This document shows positions 53,596 through 61,351 of a stretch of DNA of 64,000 nt, piece by piece; the stretch's first letter is position 1; every line of letters starts with the position of its first letter. Origin of the DNA: Parapusillimonas sp013416435 (GTDB lineage Bacteria > Pseudomonadota > Gammaproteobacteria > Burkholderiales > Burkholderiaceae_B); contig NZ_CP197474.1 of NCBI RefSeq assembly GCF_052180245.1, positions 620,001-684,000 on the forward strand, written 5' to 3'. Made by a program: the position numbers and the translations under genes. The notes beneath the pieces were generated by a model. The model did no database searches and was not told the DNA's origin. It worked only from the letters and a program-made list of their open reading frames with translations.

Positions 53596-54753
53596 TCAGC
53601 GCTGCAGCAAATGCTTGGCGATGATCAGTTGCTGGATCTGGCTCGTGCCCTCATAAAGCCTTAGCAGGCGGACATCGCGGTAGAACCGTTCGGCCTTGTA
53701 CTCGCTGATGTAGCCGGAGCCGCCATGAATCTGTACGGCGCGATCGGCCACACGGCCCACCATCTCGCTGCAGAACAGCTTCACACAAGATGCCGCCATG
53801 CTCAGCTCGGCGTTCCTTTGGCCGGGCGGATTGGCATCGTACATGCGCGCGCAGTCGCGCATCATGGAAAGACCCGCGTAAAGCTCCGTCTGGCTGTCGG
53901 CCAGCATGGCTTGCACCAGCTGGAACTGGGCGATGGGCTGGCCGAACTGCTTGCGCTGCTTGGCATAGTCGACGGCGTCATGAATCAGGCGGTCGGCCAT
54001 GCCGCAGGCCAAGGCCGAGATATGCAGCCGGCCGCGATCCAGGACTTTCATGGCGGTACGAAAGCCTTTTTCAGGCACGCCGCCGATGATGTTCGCCGCG
54101 TCGACCTTGACATCCTCGAGTACGACGTCGCAGGTCTTGGTGCCGCGCTGCCCCATTTTCTTGTCCGGCTTGCCCAGCGATATGCCGGGCGCATCGGCGG
54201 GAACGATGAAGGCCGTGATGCCGTCGGCGCCCGGGCCGCCGGTACGCGCCATGAGCGTGAAGGCATTGGCGCGCGAGGCGTTGGTGATGAAGCGCTTGGT
54301 TCCATTCAGGACATAGTGCCCGTCCTGCAGCGTTGCCCGCGTTTGCAGGGATCCCGCGTCGGAACCCGCGCCGGGCTCGGTCAGCGCGAATGAAATGATG
54401 ATCTCGCCCGACGCGATGCGCGGCAGCCAGGCCTGTTTCTGTTCTTCGGTGCCATCCATCAGGATGCCCTGCGATCCGATGCCGACGTTAGTGCCGAACA
54501 CCGACCGGAACGCGAAGGCGGTATGGCCGAGGTCGTAGGCAATGTCACATTCCTGCGACATCGACAACCCCGAACCACCGTACTCTTCAGGAATGGAAAT
54601 GCCGAAGAGGCCGAGCTCTTTCATCTCGGCAACGATCTCGGCCGGGACGTCGTCGGTTTCCTCCAGGATGTCTTCCGCGGGTTTCAGCCGTTGTTCAATG
54701 AAGCGCTGCACGGTCGAGCGCAGGACCGAGAAAGTTTCATTATCGAGTGCCAT
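53596..54753 (-). CDS. Acyl-CoA dehydrogenase
   Basis: A 385-residue FAD enzyme of normal family length. Catalytic Glu368 is in RLYEGTSQIQ near the C terminus. The signature 1 region reads FALTEPGAGSDAGS (about 120-135) and the FAD segment is KRFITNAS (about 155). Signature 2 corresponds to QFGQPIAQFQLVQAMLADSQTEL. It performs alpha,beta-dehydrogenation of an acyl-CoA. Tyr-Glu-Gly-Thr near the end is typical of short- or branched-chain members. It is divergent from a LysR gene whose 121-nt upstream gap holds a clear palindrome, so it is likely under its control. Confidence 0.93.
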   Translation of the reverse strand: MALDNETFSVLRSTVQRFIEQRLKPAEDILEETDDVPAEIVAEMKELGLFGISIPEEYGGSGLSMSQECDIAYDLGHTAFAFRSVFGTNVGIGSQGILMDGTEEQKQAWLPRIASGEIIISFALTEPGAGSDAGSLQTRATLQDGHYVLNGTKRFITNASRANAFTLMARTGGPGADGITAFIVPADAPGISLGKPDKKMGQRGTKTCDVVLEDVKVDAANIIGGVPEKGFRTAMKVLDRGRLHISALACGMADRLIHDAVDYAKQRKQFGQPIAQFQLVQAMLADSQTELYAGLSMMRDCARMYDANPPGQRNAELSMAASCVKLFCSEMVGRVADRAVQIHGGSGYISEYKAERFYRDVRLLRLYEGTSQIQQLIIAKHLLQR

Positions 54754-54812
54754 GTTCTTGCCTAGATAGGGATGAGAAGGTTGTCCTGCGGTATGGTACG
54801 TCGGTTGTCGAT

Positions 54813-54852
54813 TCGTTTGACGATTTGAATCCCTGTCAAATATTATTTGACA
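54813..54852. promoter_or_regulatory. LysR operator candidate between acyl-CoA dehydrogenase and LysR genes
   Basis: The perfect palindrome TGTCAAATATTATTTGACA at 54834-54852 has 8-bp arms around ATT, and a weaker one, TCGT-TTG-ACGA, lies at 54813-54823. Both are within 62 nt of the LysR start codon. This two-site layout is typical for LysR autoregulation with divergent activation. Confidence 0.6.
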
Positions 54853-54874
54853 ATCTCTGTTTGCTTAGACTCCC

Positions 54875-55777
54875 ATGGATCTCAACTCGCTGCATTTCTT
54901 CATTGACATCGTCGAGGCGGGTAGCCTCAGCGCAGCCGCGCGCAAGCGTAATATGTCCAGGGCGAACCTCAGCTATCGGCTCAAGGCATTCGAAGACGCT
55001 CTGGGCGCGCAACTGCTCAGGCGTACGACCAAGTCCATGCAGCTTACCGATATCGGCGCGGCGGTCTATGCGCACGGCCGTAACATGCTGCAGGAGCTCG
55101 CCGCCGTGACCGACATCGTCTCCAGCGCCGCCGGCAGCATTTCGGGGCATGTGCGCTTAAGCGTATCGGCGGGCCTGGGGCATCTGGTGTTGTCCGACAC
55201 CCTGGTCCAGTTCAGGCGCGAGCATCCGGGCGTCACCTTCGACGTGGTTTTCAGCAACCAGATTTCGAACCTCGTCGAAGAAGGCATAGATATCGCCTTG
55301 CGAGTCCTGTCACGGCCGCCCGCCAATTCCATGGCGATCGAGCTTGCCGATGTCGACTGGGTCGTTTGCTCCAGCCCGGAATACATGCGGGGCAAGCCTC
55401 CGATACATGTGCTGGAGGACCTGCAAGGACTGGACATCGTCTGCGCTTCCGCCGTGGGTGCTGCCTTGAGCGTGACGGGGCGCTACGCCGGCGGAAGCAG
55501 GAGCGTGGAGCTCGATCCGGTGCTGAGGTCGGACAACTTCGTATTCTTGAAGCAGGCGGTGATGGAGGGCGGCGGCGTGGGCTTCCTGCCCCGGTACATG
55601 GTTCGCGCGGAACTGCAATCGGGATGCCTGGTCAGGCATCTTGAATACTATCGCATCAGCGTGTTCGGGGCGAAGCTGTTTCTTCTGACGCCGCCTACGC
55701 GCTACCAGACCGCCGCCGCCCATGCGCTCATCCAGTCCTTGAAGGCGCGTCTTTGCAACGCGAGTCTGTACGATTGA
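54875..55777 (+). CDS. LysR-family transcriptional regulator
   Basis: A 300-residue regulator with the helix-turn-helix at about 3-62 (LHFFIDIVEAGSLSAAARKRNMSRANLSYRLKAFEDALGAQLL) and the effector-binding domain at about 88-295. It belongs to the CrgA/AaeR-like LysR group by general pattern. It is divergent from the acyl-CoA dehydrogenase gene and ends 8 nt from the stop of the converging tctA gene; this convergent junction has no repeat element. Probable target: the acyl-CoA dehydrogenase gene. Confidence 0.93.
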   Translation: MDLNSLHFFIDIVEAGSLSAAARKRNMSRANLSYRLKAFEDALGAQLLRRTTKSMQLTDIGAAVYAHGRNMLQELAAVTDIVSSAAGSISGHVRLSVSAGLGHLVLSDTLVQFRREHPGVTFDVVFSNQISNLVEEGIDIALRVLSRPPANSMAIELADVDWVVCSSPEYMRGKPPIHVLEDLQGLDIVCASAVGAALSVTGRYAGGSRSVELDPVLRSDNFVFLKQAVMEGGGVGFLPRYMVRAELQSGCLVRHLEYYRISVFGAKLFLLTPPTRYQTAAAHALIQSLKARLCNASLYD

Positions 55778-55785
55778 CGTCCGGG

Positions 55786-57276
55786 CTAGGCAGAATGGCC
55801 GCGCAGGCGCTTGAGCAGAAAAGGCACGAACAGGAACAGGACGGCCAAGGTCAGGAAGGTGATCGAAATAGGCCCTTCGACCAGCACGGCCACATTGCCC
55901 TGGCCGGCAGCCAGCGCGGTGCGGAGCTGATTCTCGGCCAGCGGCACGAGGATCAGGCCGATGAGCAGCGGGGGAATGGGAAAGCCGTACACCCGCATGG
56001 CATAGCTGACCAGGCCGAGTCCCGCCATGAGCCCCAGGTCGAAAACCGAGCCCGAAACGCCCCAGATGCCGATCATGGCGAAGACCAGGATGCCGGCATA
56101 CAGCTGTGGCTTGGGTATGTACAGCAGCCGCACCCATAGTCCAACCAGCGGCAGGTTCAGCACCAGCAGCATGAGGTTGCCGATATACAGGGAAGCGATC
56201 AGCCCCCATACCAGTTCAGGATTGCTGGTGAACAGAAAGGGGCCCGGCTGCAGCCCATAGTTCTGGAAGGCGGCGAGCAGCACGGCCGCCGTTGCCGATG
56301 TGGGCAGGCCCAGCGTCAGCAAGGGCACCAGGATGCCGGCCGCCGCCGCGTTATTGGCTGCTTCGGGGCCCGCTACGCCTTCGATGGCGCCTTTGCCGAA
56401 CTCGTCCCGATAGGGGGAGAGCTTTTTTTCCAGCGAGTAGGACAGCATGGTCGGGATCTCGGAACCGCCGCCCGGGACGGCGCCCATGGGGAAGCCGATG
56501 ATGGTGCCGCGCAGCCACGGCTTCCAGGATCGCGCCCATTCCTGGCGCGTCATGTAGATTTTGCCGCGGATCGGGATGATCTCGTCCTTGCTGTAGGTGT
56601 ACCGGCTGGCGACGAACAGGATCTCGCCCACCGCGAATACCGACACCAGCACCACGGTGAGCTCCACGCCGTCCAGCAGGTCGGGCAGGCCGAAGGTCAT
56701 GCGGGGCTGTCCGGTCATGCCGTCGATGCCGATCACACCGAGGGCAAGGCCCAGGAACAGGGAAATGAAGCCACGGACCCGCGATGCCCCCATCACCACC
56801 GCCACCGATGTAAAGGCAAGGACCGTCAGGGCGAAGTAGTCGGCGGGCTTCAGGATGAAGGCGAGTTCGGCGACCACCGGCGCGGCGAAGGTCAGCAACA
56901 GCGTGGCGATGGTGCCCGCCACGAAAGAACCGATGGCGGCCGTTGCCAGTGCCGCGGCGCCACGGCCGGCACGTGCCATTTTATTGCCCTCGAGGGCCGT
57001 CATCATCGAGCCGGCTTCGCCTGGTGTATTGATGAGGATGGATGTGGTCGAGCCGCCGTACATCGCGCCATAGAGTACGCCGGCAAACATGATGAAGGCT
57101 GATACCGGGCCAACGGAAACGGTGACCGGCAGCAACAGCGCAATGGTCAGGGCGGGGCCGATGCCCGGCAGGATCCCTATGGCCGTGCCGAGCATGGAGC
57201 CGATGAAGGCCCACATCAGGTTGATGGGCGACAGCGCCACTTCGAAGCCATGCAGCAAAAGCGCCAAGGTATCCAT
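55786..57276 (-). CDS. tctA: Tripartite tricarboxylate transporter permease TctA (second system)
   Basis: A 496-residue permease with about 12 hydrophobic segments. The first repeat reads GSMLGTAIGILPGIGPALTIALLLP (about 26-50), then LYGAMYGGSTTSILINTPGEAGS; the second reads GFPMGAVPGGGSEIPTMLSYSLEK, and EGVAGPEAANNAAAAG follows. Its start codon overlaps the tctB stop (TAATG arrangement), so the two are coupled. It forms the membrane complex for the receptor encoded two genes upstream in this complete tctCBA operon. Its substrate is a carboxylate and may differ from that of the first TctBA. Confidence 0.95.
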   Translation of the reverse strand: MDTLALLLHGFEVALSPINLMWAFIGSMLGTAIGILPGIGPALTIALLLPVTVSVGPVSAFIMFAGVLYGAMYGGSTTSILINTPGEAGSMMTALEGNKMARAGRGAAALATAAIGSFVAGTIATLLLTFAAPVVAELAFILKPADYFALTVLAFTSVAVVMGASRVRGFISLFLGLALGVIGIDGMTGQPRMTFGLPDLLDGVELTVVLVSVFAVGEILFVASRYTYSKDEIIPIRGKIYMTRQEWARSWKPWLRGTIIGFPMGAVPGGGSEIPTMLSYSLEKKLSPYRDEFGKGAIEGVAGPEAANNAAAAGILVPLLTLGLPTSATAAVLLAAFQNYGLQPGPFLFTSNPELVWGLIASLYIGNLMLLVLNLPLVGLWVRLLYIPKPQLYAGILVFAMIGIWGVSGSVFDLGLMAGLGLVSYAMRVYGFPIPPLLIGLILVPLAENQLRTALAAGQGNVAVLVEGPISITFLTLAVLFLFVPFLLKRLRGHSA

Positions 57277-57758
57277 TATAGGCCCGCCAACGGGAAGAAA
57301 CCGCCCAACTGCAATCCGAGCCAGCTGAACAGCAGCCAGCTGACGACGCCCAGAACGAGGCCGGCCAGTAGATCAGGCAGTACCCGCCGCGACCCGAACG
57401 ATCGCGCCACCAGCATGAAGGACAGCATGGCGGTGGCCGGCAGCCCGAGGAGTTCGATGGTCAGCGTGGGCAAGACCACCGCCAGCAGTGCGGTAAAGAA
57501 TGCGCGCCGGTCCATGGACTGATCGGCCGCGGCGTTCTCGGCGTCGAGCGGCTCGAAAGTTTCGCCTCGCGCTATTTGCACCAGCAGCATCACGCCCAGG
57601 ACCATGAGCCCGACACCGACCGCGGCAACGAACATGCCCGGACCGATGGCGGCGTACTGGGCGGTGGCGGCCAGTTGGGTCGAGGCGTGGAAACAGACCC
57701 CGCCCAGAAAGAGAACAGCCAGCCCCAGCCACCAGGGGCGATTGCGCAACGATGCCAT
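57276..57758 (-). CDS. tctB: Tripartite tricarboxylate transporter small subunit TctB (second system)
   Basis: A 160-residue protein with about four hydrophobic helices (10-25, 35-60, 85-118 and 125-155). The segment YAAIGPGMFVAAVGVGLMVLG corresponds to the conserved MGPGxFP region. It overlaps tctA and lies 27 nt downstream of the receptor gene, giving the classical tctC-tctB-tctA order. It stabilises the permease and is needed for receptor docking in characterised systems. Confidence 0.9.
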   Translation of the reverse strand: MASLRNRPWWLGLAVLFLGGVCFHASTQLAATAQYAAIGPGMFVAAVGVGLMVLGVMLLVQIARGETFEPLDAENAAADQSMDRRAFFTALLAVVLPTLTIELLGLPATAMLSFMLVARSFGSRRVLPDLLAGLVLGVVSWLLFSWLGLQLGGFFPLAGL

Positions 57759-57785
57759 GACCGAACCTGCTTGGACGCTTGGCGC

Positions 57786-58739
57786 TTACTTCGCCAGCCC
57801 TGCGTCCTTCAGGATCTGGTTGATGCGGCCGCTTTCGCTTTGAATGAATTGGCCAAAGGCGTCGCCGGGCAGGAAATAGGCATCCCAGCCCTGCTTGGCC
57901 AGCACGGCCTTCCAGGCGTCGCTGTCGTTCAGGCGTGCAAAGCGGTCGACCCACTCTTTATGGTTGGCTTCAGGCATGTCGATGGAGCCCAGGATGCCGC
58001 GCCAGTTCGCGATTTCGACGTCATAGCCTGCTTCCTTGAAGGTCGGGACGTCGAGGTTCGGCAGGCGGTCGGATGTGGTGATGGCCAGGATGCGGATGCG
58101 TCCGCTTTCAGCGAACTGCTGGAATTCGGAAATGCCCGAGATGCCGGCCTTGAGCGTGCCGTTCACGATGCCGGTGACGGTATCGGCACCGCCTGCCTGC
58201 GGAATATAGTTCAGTTTAGGCACCGAAACTCCGGCGCTTTGCGCCAGCAGGGCAAGGGCGATGTGGTCGACGCCGCCGGCCGACCCGCCGCCTACAGGCG
58301 TGCCGCCCGGATTCGCCTTGAGGGCTTCAACGAAATCGCCCAGCGTTTTGTAGGGTGCGTCGGCCTTGACGGCAAGGACCAGGTATTCCGCCGTCAGGCG
58401 CGCCACCGGCTTGAACTTGCTTAGATCGATGGGCGATTTATTCAGCGTGATGGCACCGACCGTGATGGCGCCAAACACAGCAAGCGCGTCGGGTTTGCCT
58501 TTCTGGGCGCGCTGGAAGTCGGCGAGGCCGATGGTGCCGCCGGCACCGCCCTTGTTGGTGAAGTTGACCGTGCCCGTATAAATACCCGCCTGCTGCATGG
58601 CCTGGAAGGCCTGGCGTCCCGTGGAGTCCCAGCCGCCGCCGGGATTAGCAGGCAGCATTACGCTGACCTGGGCTTGGGCGGCGCCGGCGCACAGCAAAGC
58701 CGTCGTGGCCAATGCGGCCAGGAATGAAGGGAATTTCAT
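57786..58739 (-). CDS. tctC: Tripartite tricarboxylate transporter receptor TctC/Bug (second system)
   Basis: A 317-residue periplasmic receptor. The ATG at 58739 follows CAGGAGAC and begins the signal peptide MKFPSFLAALATTALLCAGAAQAQ (written in two parts here: MKFPSFLAALATTALL, then CAGAAQAQ). The ligand loop reads LPANPGGGWDSTGRQAF, with Trp-Asp-Ser in place of the usual P-x-D, a divergent form shared by the classical TctC group rather than typical Bug proteins. It heads the tctCBA operon and is the only receptor in the window directly linked to its permease. Confidence 0.92.
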   Translation of the reverse strand: MKFPSFLAALATTALLCAGAAQAQVSVMLPANPGGGWDSTGRQAFQAMQQAGIYTGTVNFTNKGGAGGTIGLADFQRAQKGKPDALAVFGAITVGAITLNKSPIDLSKFKPVARLTAEYLVLAVKADAPYKTLGDFVEALKANPGGTPVGGGSAGGVDHIALALLAQSAGVSVPKLNYIPQAGGADTVTGIVNGTLKAGISGISEFQQFAESGRIRILAITTSDRLPNLDVPTFKEAGYDVEIANWRGILGSIDMPEANHKEWVDRFARLNDSDAWKAVLAKQGWDAYFLPGDAFGQFIQSESGRINQILKDAGLAK

Positions 58740-58845
58740 GGGGGTCTCCTGAAGTCTTACCGTTCTTGTCATTTGCAAGATGCAAGCCGTAGGTTACGAG
58801 GGCCGCCTGCGGGTGTCAAGGTCGCCGCCCGCCGGCTGCGAGGCG

Positions 58846-59931
58846 CTACGCCGGTTGGCGCGAACCGTTGTATCGCAGCCAGACATCATGCGCCAGGCCC
58901 GTGAAGGCGACGAGCCAGGCCGCCATGGCCGCATACAGGAAGACGGGCGGAAGGAAATACAGGAAGTCGAGCTCCAGCACATGGCTCAGGCTGTAGGTGC
59001 TGGCCGCGTACATGCCGAAGGGAAACACGACGCCCCAGTACAGTGGGTCGTATTGAATGGGAAAACGCATATAGGCATGCCGCCAGAACCCGAGCACCAG
59101 CAGCATTGGAATCCACCAGGTTCCTGCCGCCCAGAAGAACAGCGTCAGCCCTTTCAGGAAAGGAAGGACGGAGAGCAGGAAAGGTTCTGCCTGTGCGTTT
59201 GTGATGAGCTGCGCGCCCGCCAGCGTTGAAATGGCCATGGCGCCCATGTTGATCCAGTATGACGGCGAGAGATCGGCGGGCGAGAAGCGCAGGAACAGAT
59301 AGCGGAAGAAGATCAGCGCCATGATCAGGATGTACAGCATTCCGCCCCACAACCACATGGACAGCGCCAGAAAGTTCAAGGCCCGGGCGCTGATGGGCCC
59401 GCCATGCCCGGCCAGCATGCCGCCGAGTACGGCAAGAGACTGAGTCGCCACGACCGCCAGCAGCCAGCTGCCGCTCAGGCCCCGTTCTAATCCGGGCTTG
59501 TCGGTGCGGATGGTCAGCGCGGCGAATATCGCATAGGTCAGCCCCATCCAGAGCACAGCGGCCCATAGCCACAAGAACCAGCCGACGCGGTAATTGCCAT
59601 CGAGCACCACGAACTCGCTGCCCAGGATGCTGGCGCCCGCCACCGCCGTGAAAAAACCCGGCCCGCGTACATGATCGCCCATGTCGCTGAAGAATCGCTT
59701 CGCATAGCGGACGATGCGCAGTATGGTCAGGACCCACAGCACAAGGAAAAAAACCAGGTTCAGATCGAAAAGCACACGCGCGATGCGGGACAGGTCCAGC
59801 ATATGGGCGGCCAGCGACACGATGCCGGTCGCCATGACCAGGCCGAAGCAGGCGGGCGACATGCGTTCCAGATCCCAGCCTTTCGAATTGGGGGCGGGCT
59901 TCATTTGTTTGTCGATGGGGCTGATGATCAT
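58846..59931 (-). CDS. TDT-family (SLAC1/TehA/Mae1-like) anion or dicarboxylate carrier
   Basis: A 361-residue membrane protein with about ten hydrophobic helices. The N-terminal segment MSPACFGLVMATGIVSLAAHML matches the family pattern G-x-V-x-x-T-G-I, and the fifth-helix region resembles SLAC1, in which Phe gates the pore. Family members carry malate, sulphite, tellurite or other anions. It lies 33 nt downstream of chrA on the same strand, suggesting a two-gene operon for oxyanion handling; the physiological anion is not identifiable. Confidence 0.88.
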   Translation of the reverse strand: MIISPIDKQMKPAPNSKGWDLERMSPACFGLVMATGIVSLAAHMLDLSRIARVLFDLNLVFFLVLWVLTILRIVRYAKRFFSDMGDHVRGPGFFTAVAGASILGSEFVVLDGNYRVGWFLWLWAAVLWMGLTYAIFAALTIRTDKPGLERGLSGSWLLAVVATQSLAVLGGMLAGHGGPISARALNFLALSMWLWGGMLYILIMALIFFRYLFLRFSPADLSPSYWINMGAMAISTLAGAQLITNAQAEPFLLSVLPFLKGLTLFFWAAGTWWIPMLLVLGFWRHAYMRFPIQYDPLYWGVVFPFGMYAASTYSLSHVLELDFLYFLPPVFLYAAMAAWLVAFTGLAHDVWLRYNGSRQPA

Positions 59932-59964
59932 GGTATTCCATAAAGGTGCCGTAGCCTGACCCGG

Positions 59965-61242
59965 CTATCCCGCCATGGCCCATCCGGCCACACCGGCCAG
60001 CAGTACGACGAGGGCGGGTGGCAGACGACCGAACACCAGCAGCCCGAATGCCGCCAGCGCCAGACCGAAATCGGCCTTGCCATGGATGGCTCCGGTCCAC
60101 ACCGGATCATACAGCGCCGACAATAGGATGCCGACTACGCCGGCATTGATGCCTGCCATGGCGGCCTGGATGCCGGGACGTCTTCGCAGACTTTCCCAGA
60201 AAGGCAGCGCGGCGGCAAGCACGAGAAACCCGGGAAGGAAAATCAGGGCCAGCCATGCCAGGCCGCCTCGCCATCCGTTAAGAGTGCTGTCAGCGATGGT
60301 GCCCAGATACGCGGCAAATGTGAACAGGGGGCCCGGCACCGCCTGCGCCGCCCCGTACCCTGCAAGGAAATCTGCGCTGCTCACCACGCCGCTGGGAACG
60401 ACTGCCGATTGCAGCAGGGGCAGCACCACGTGCCCGCCGCCGAAGACCAGGGCGCCGGAACGATAGATGCCATCCAGCAGCGCGGCCATCGATGAACCGC
60501 TGAAGGCCGCCCACAGGGCAAGGCCGGCCAAAGGCAGCGCGAACAGGCATAGCGCGACGACGCCGGTTTTGCGCGAGATGGGATAGGCGTGCGCCCGCCC
60601 GCCTGGCGGCTGCGGCGGCTCGAGCATCCAGCGTCCGACCACGCCGGCGCAGACGATGGCCGCGACCTGCCCGGATGCGGTGGGCAGGATCAGCGTCAGC
60701 AGGGCTGCGAGGACTGCCAGCGTGGCACGCGGGCGGTCGGGGCACAGCGACTTGGCCATGCCCCATACGGCCTGAGCCACGATGGCAACGGCCACGATCT
60801 TCAATCCATGCACCCAGCCGGACCGGGCCAGATCCTGGTATTGCCCGACACCGTAGGCAAACAGAATGAGCGCCATCGCCGACGGCAGCGTAAACCCCGC
60901 CCAGGCGGCCAGCAAACCGGGCCATCCCGCCCGGCCCAGTCCCAGCGCCATGCCGACCTGGCTGCTGGATGGACCAGGCAGGAATTGGCATAGCGCCACC
61001 AGATCCGAATAGTCGCGATCGGTCAGCCAACGCCGACGTTCCACGAACTCGCTGCGAAAATAGCCCAGGTGTGCAATGGGTCCGCCGAACGAAGTCATGC
61101 CCAGCCGCAAAAAGACCAGAAACACACTCCAGGGGCCATCAGGGAATTTGTCATTTCCTTGCGATTGGTCGCTTCTCGTTGAAGATGACCGGCTTGCGTC
61201 TTCCGCACACGCTTTGCGCTCGCTATGGGTCGAATCGATCAT
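59965..61242 (-). CDS. chrA: Chromate transporter ChrA (two-domain, long-chain form)
   Basis: A 425-residue membrane protein with two homologous CHR domains, about 40-205 and 235-420. The first contains FLRLGMTSFGGPIAHLGYFRSEFVERRRWL and then CQFLPGPSSSQ, the second VFGGGHVVLPLLQSAV and AAQAVPGPLFTFAAYLG; these paired G-G-P and PGP motifs are diagnostic of ChrA. It exports chromate from the cytoplasm. The N-terminal 35 residues are hydrophilic and variable. It is transcribed with the TDT carrier downstream and is divergent from the copper ATPase gene. Confidence 0.93.
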   Translation of the reverse strand: MIDSTHSERKACAEDASRSSSTRSDQSQGNDKFPDGPWSVFLVFLRLGMTSFGGPIAHLGYFRSEFVERRRWLTDRDYSDLVALCQFLPGPSSSQVGMALGLGRAGWPGLLAAWAGFTLPSAMALILFAYGVGQYQDLARSGWVHGLKIVAVAIVAQAVWGMAKSLCPDRPRATLAVLAALLTLILPTASGQVAAIVCAGVVGRWMLEPPQPPGGRAHAYPISRKTGVVALCLFALPLAGLALWAAFSGSSMAALLDGIYRSGALVFGGGHVVLPLLQSAVVPSGVVSSADFLAGYGAAQAVPGPLFTFAAYLGTIADSTLNGWRGGLAWLALIFLPGFLVLAAALPFWESLRRRPGIQAAMAGINAGVVGILLSALYDPVWTGAIHGKADFGLALAAFGLLVFGRLPPALVVLLAGVAGWAMAG

Positions 61243-61288
61243 GGATGGCGGTCTAAAGATACTGTCAGTGCAAGGATACCGGATTCGC

Positions 61289-61319
61289 TTGACCTTCCAA
61301 TCATGGTAAGGATTAGTCT
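61289..61319 (+). promoter_or_regulatory. MerR/CueR-type metal-responsive promoter
   Basis: The -35 hexamer TTGACC (61289-61294) and -10 TAGTCT (61314-61319) are 19 bp apart, the over-long spacer typical of MerR-family promoters. The spacer carries the near-dyad CCTTCCA / TGGTAAGG (ACCTTCC at 61292, GGTAAGG at 61305), very close to CueR/HmrR copper operators. It lies 33 nt before the P-type ATPase start. Confidence 0.82.
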
Positions 61320-61351
61320 TGCCCTATGATGACTTATTCCAGAGGACAATC

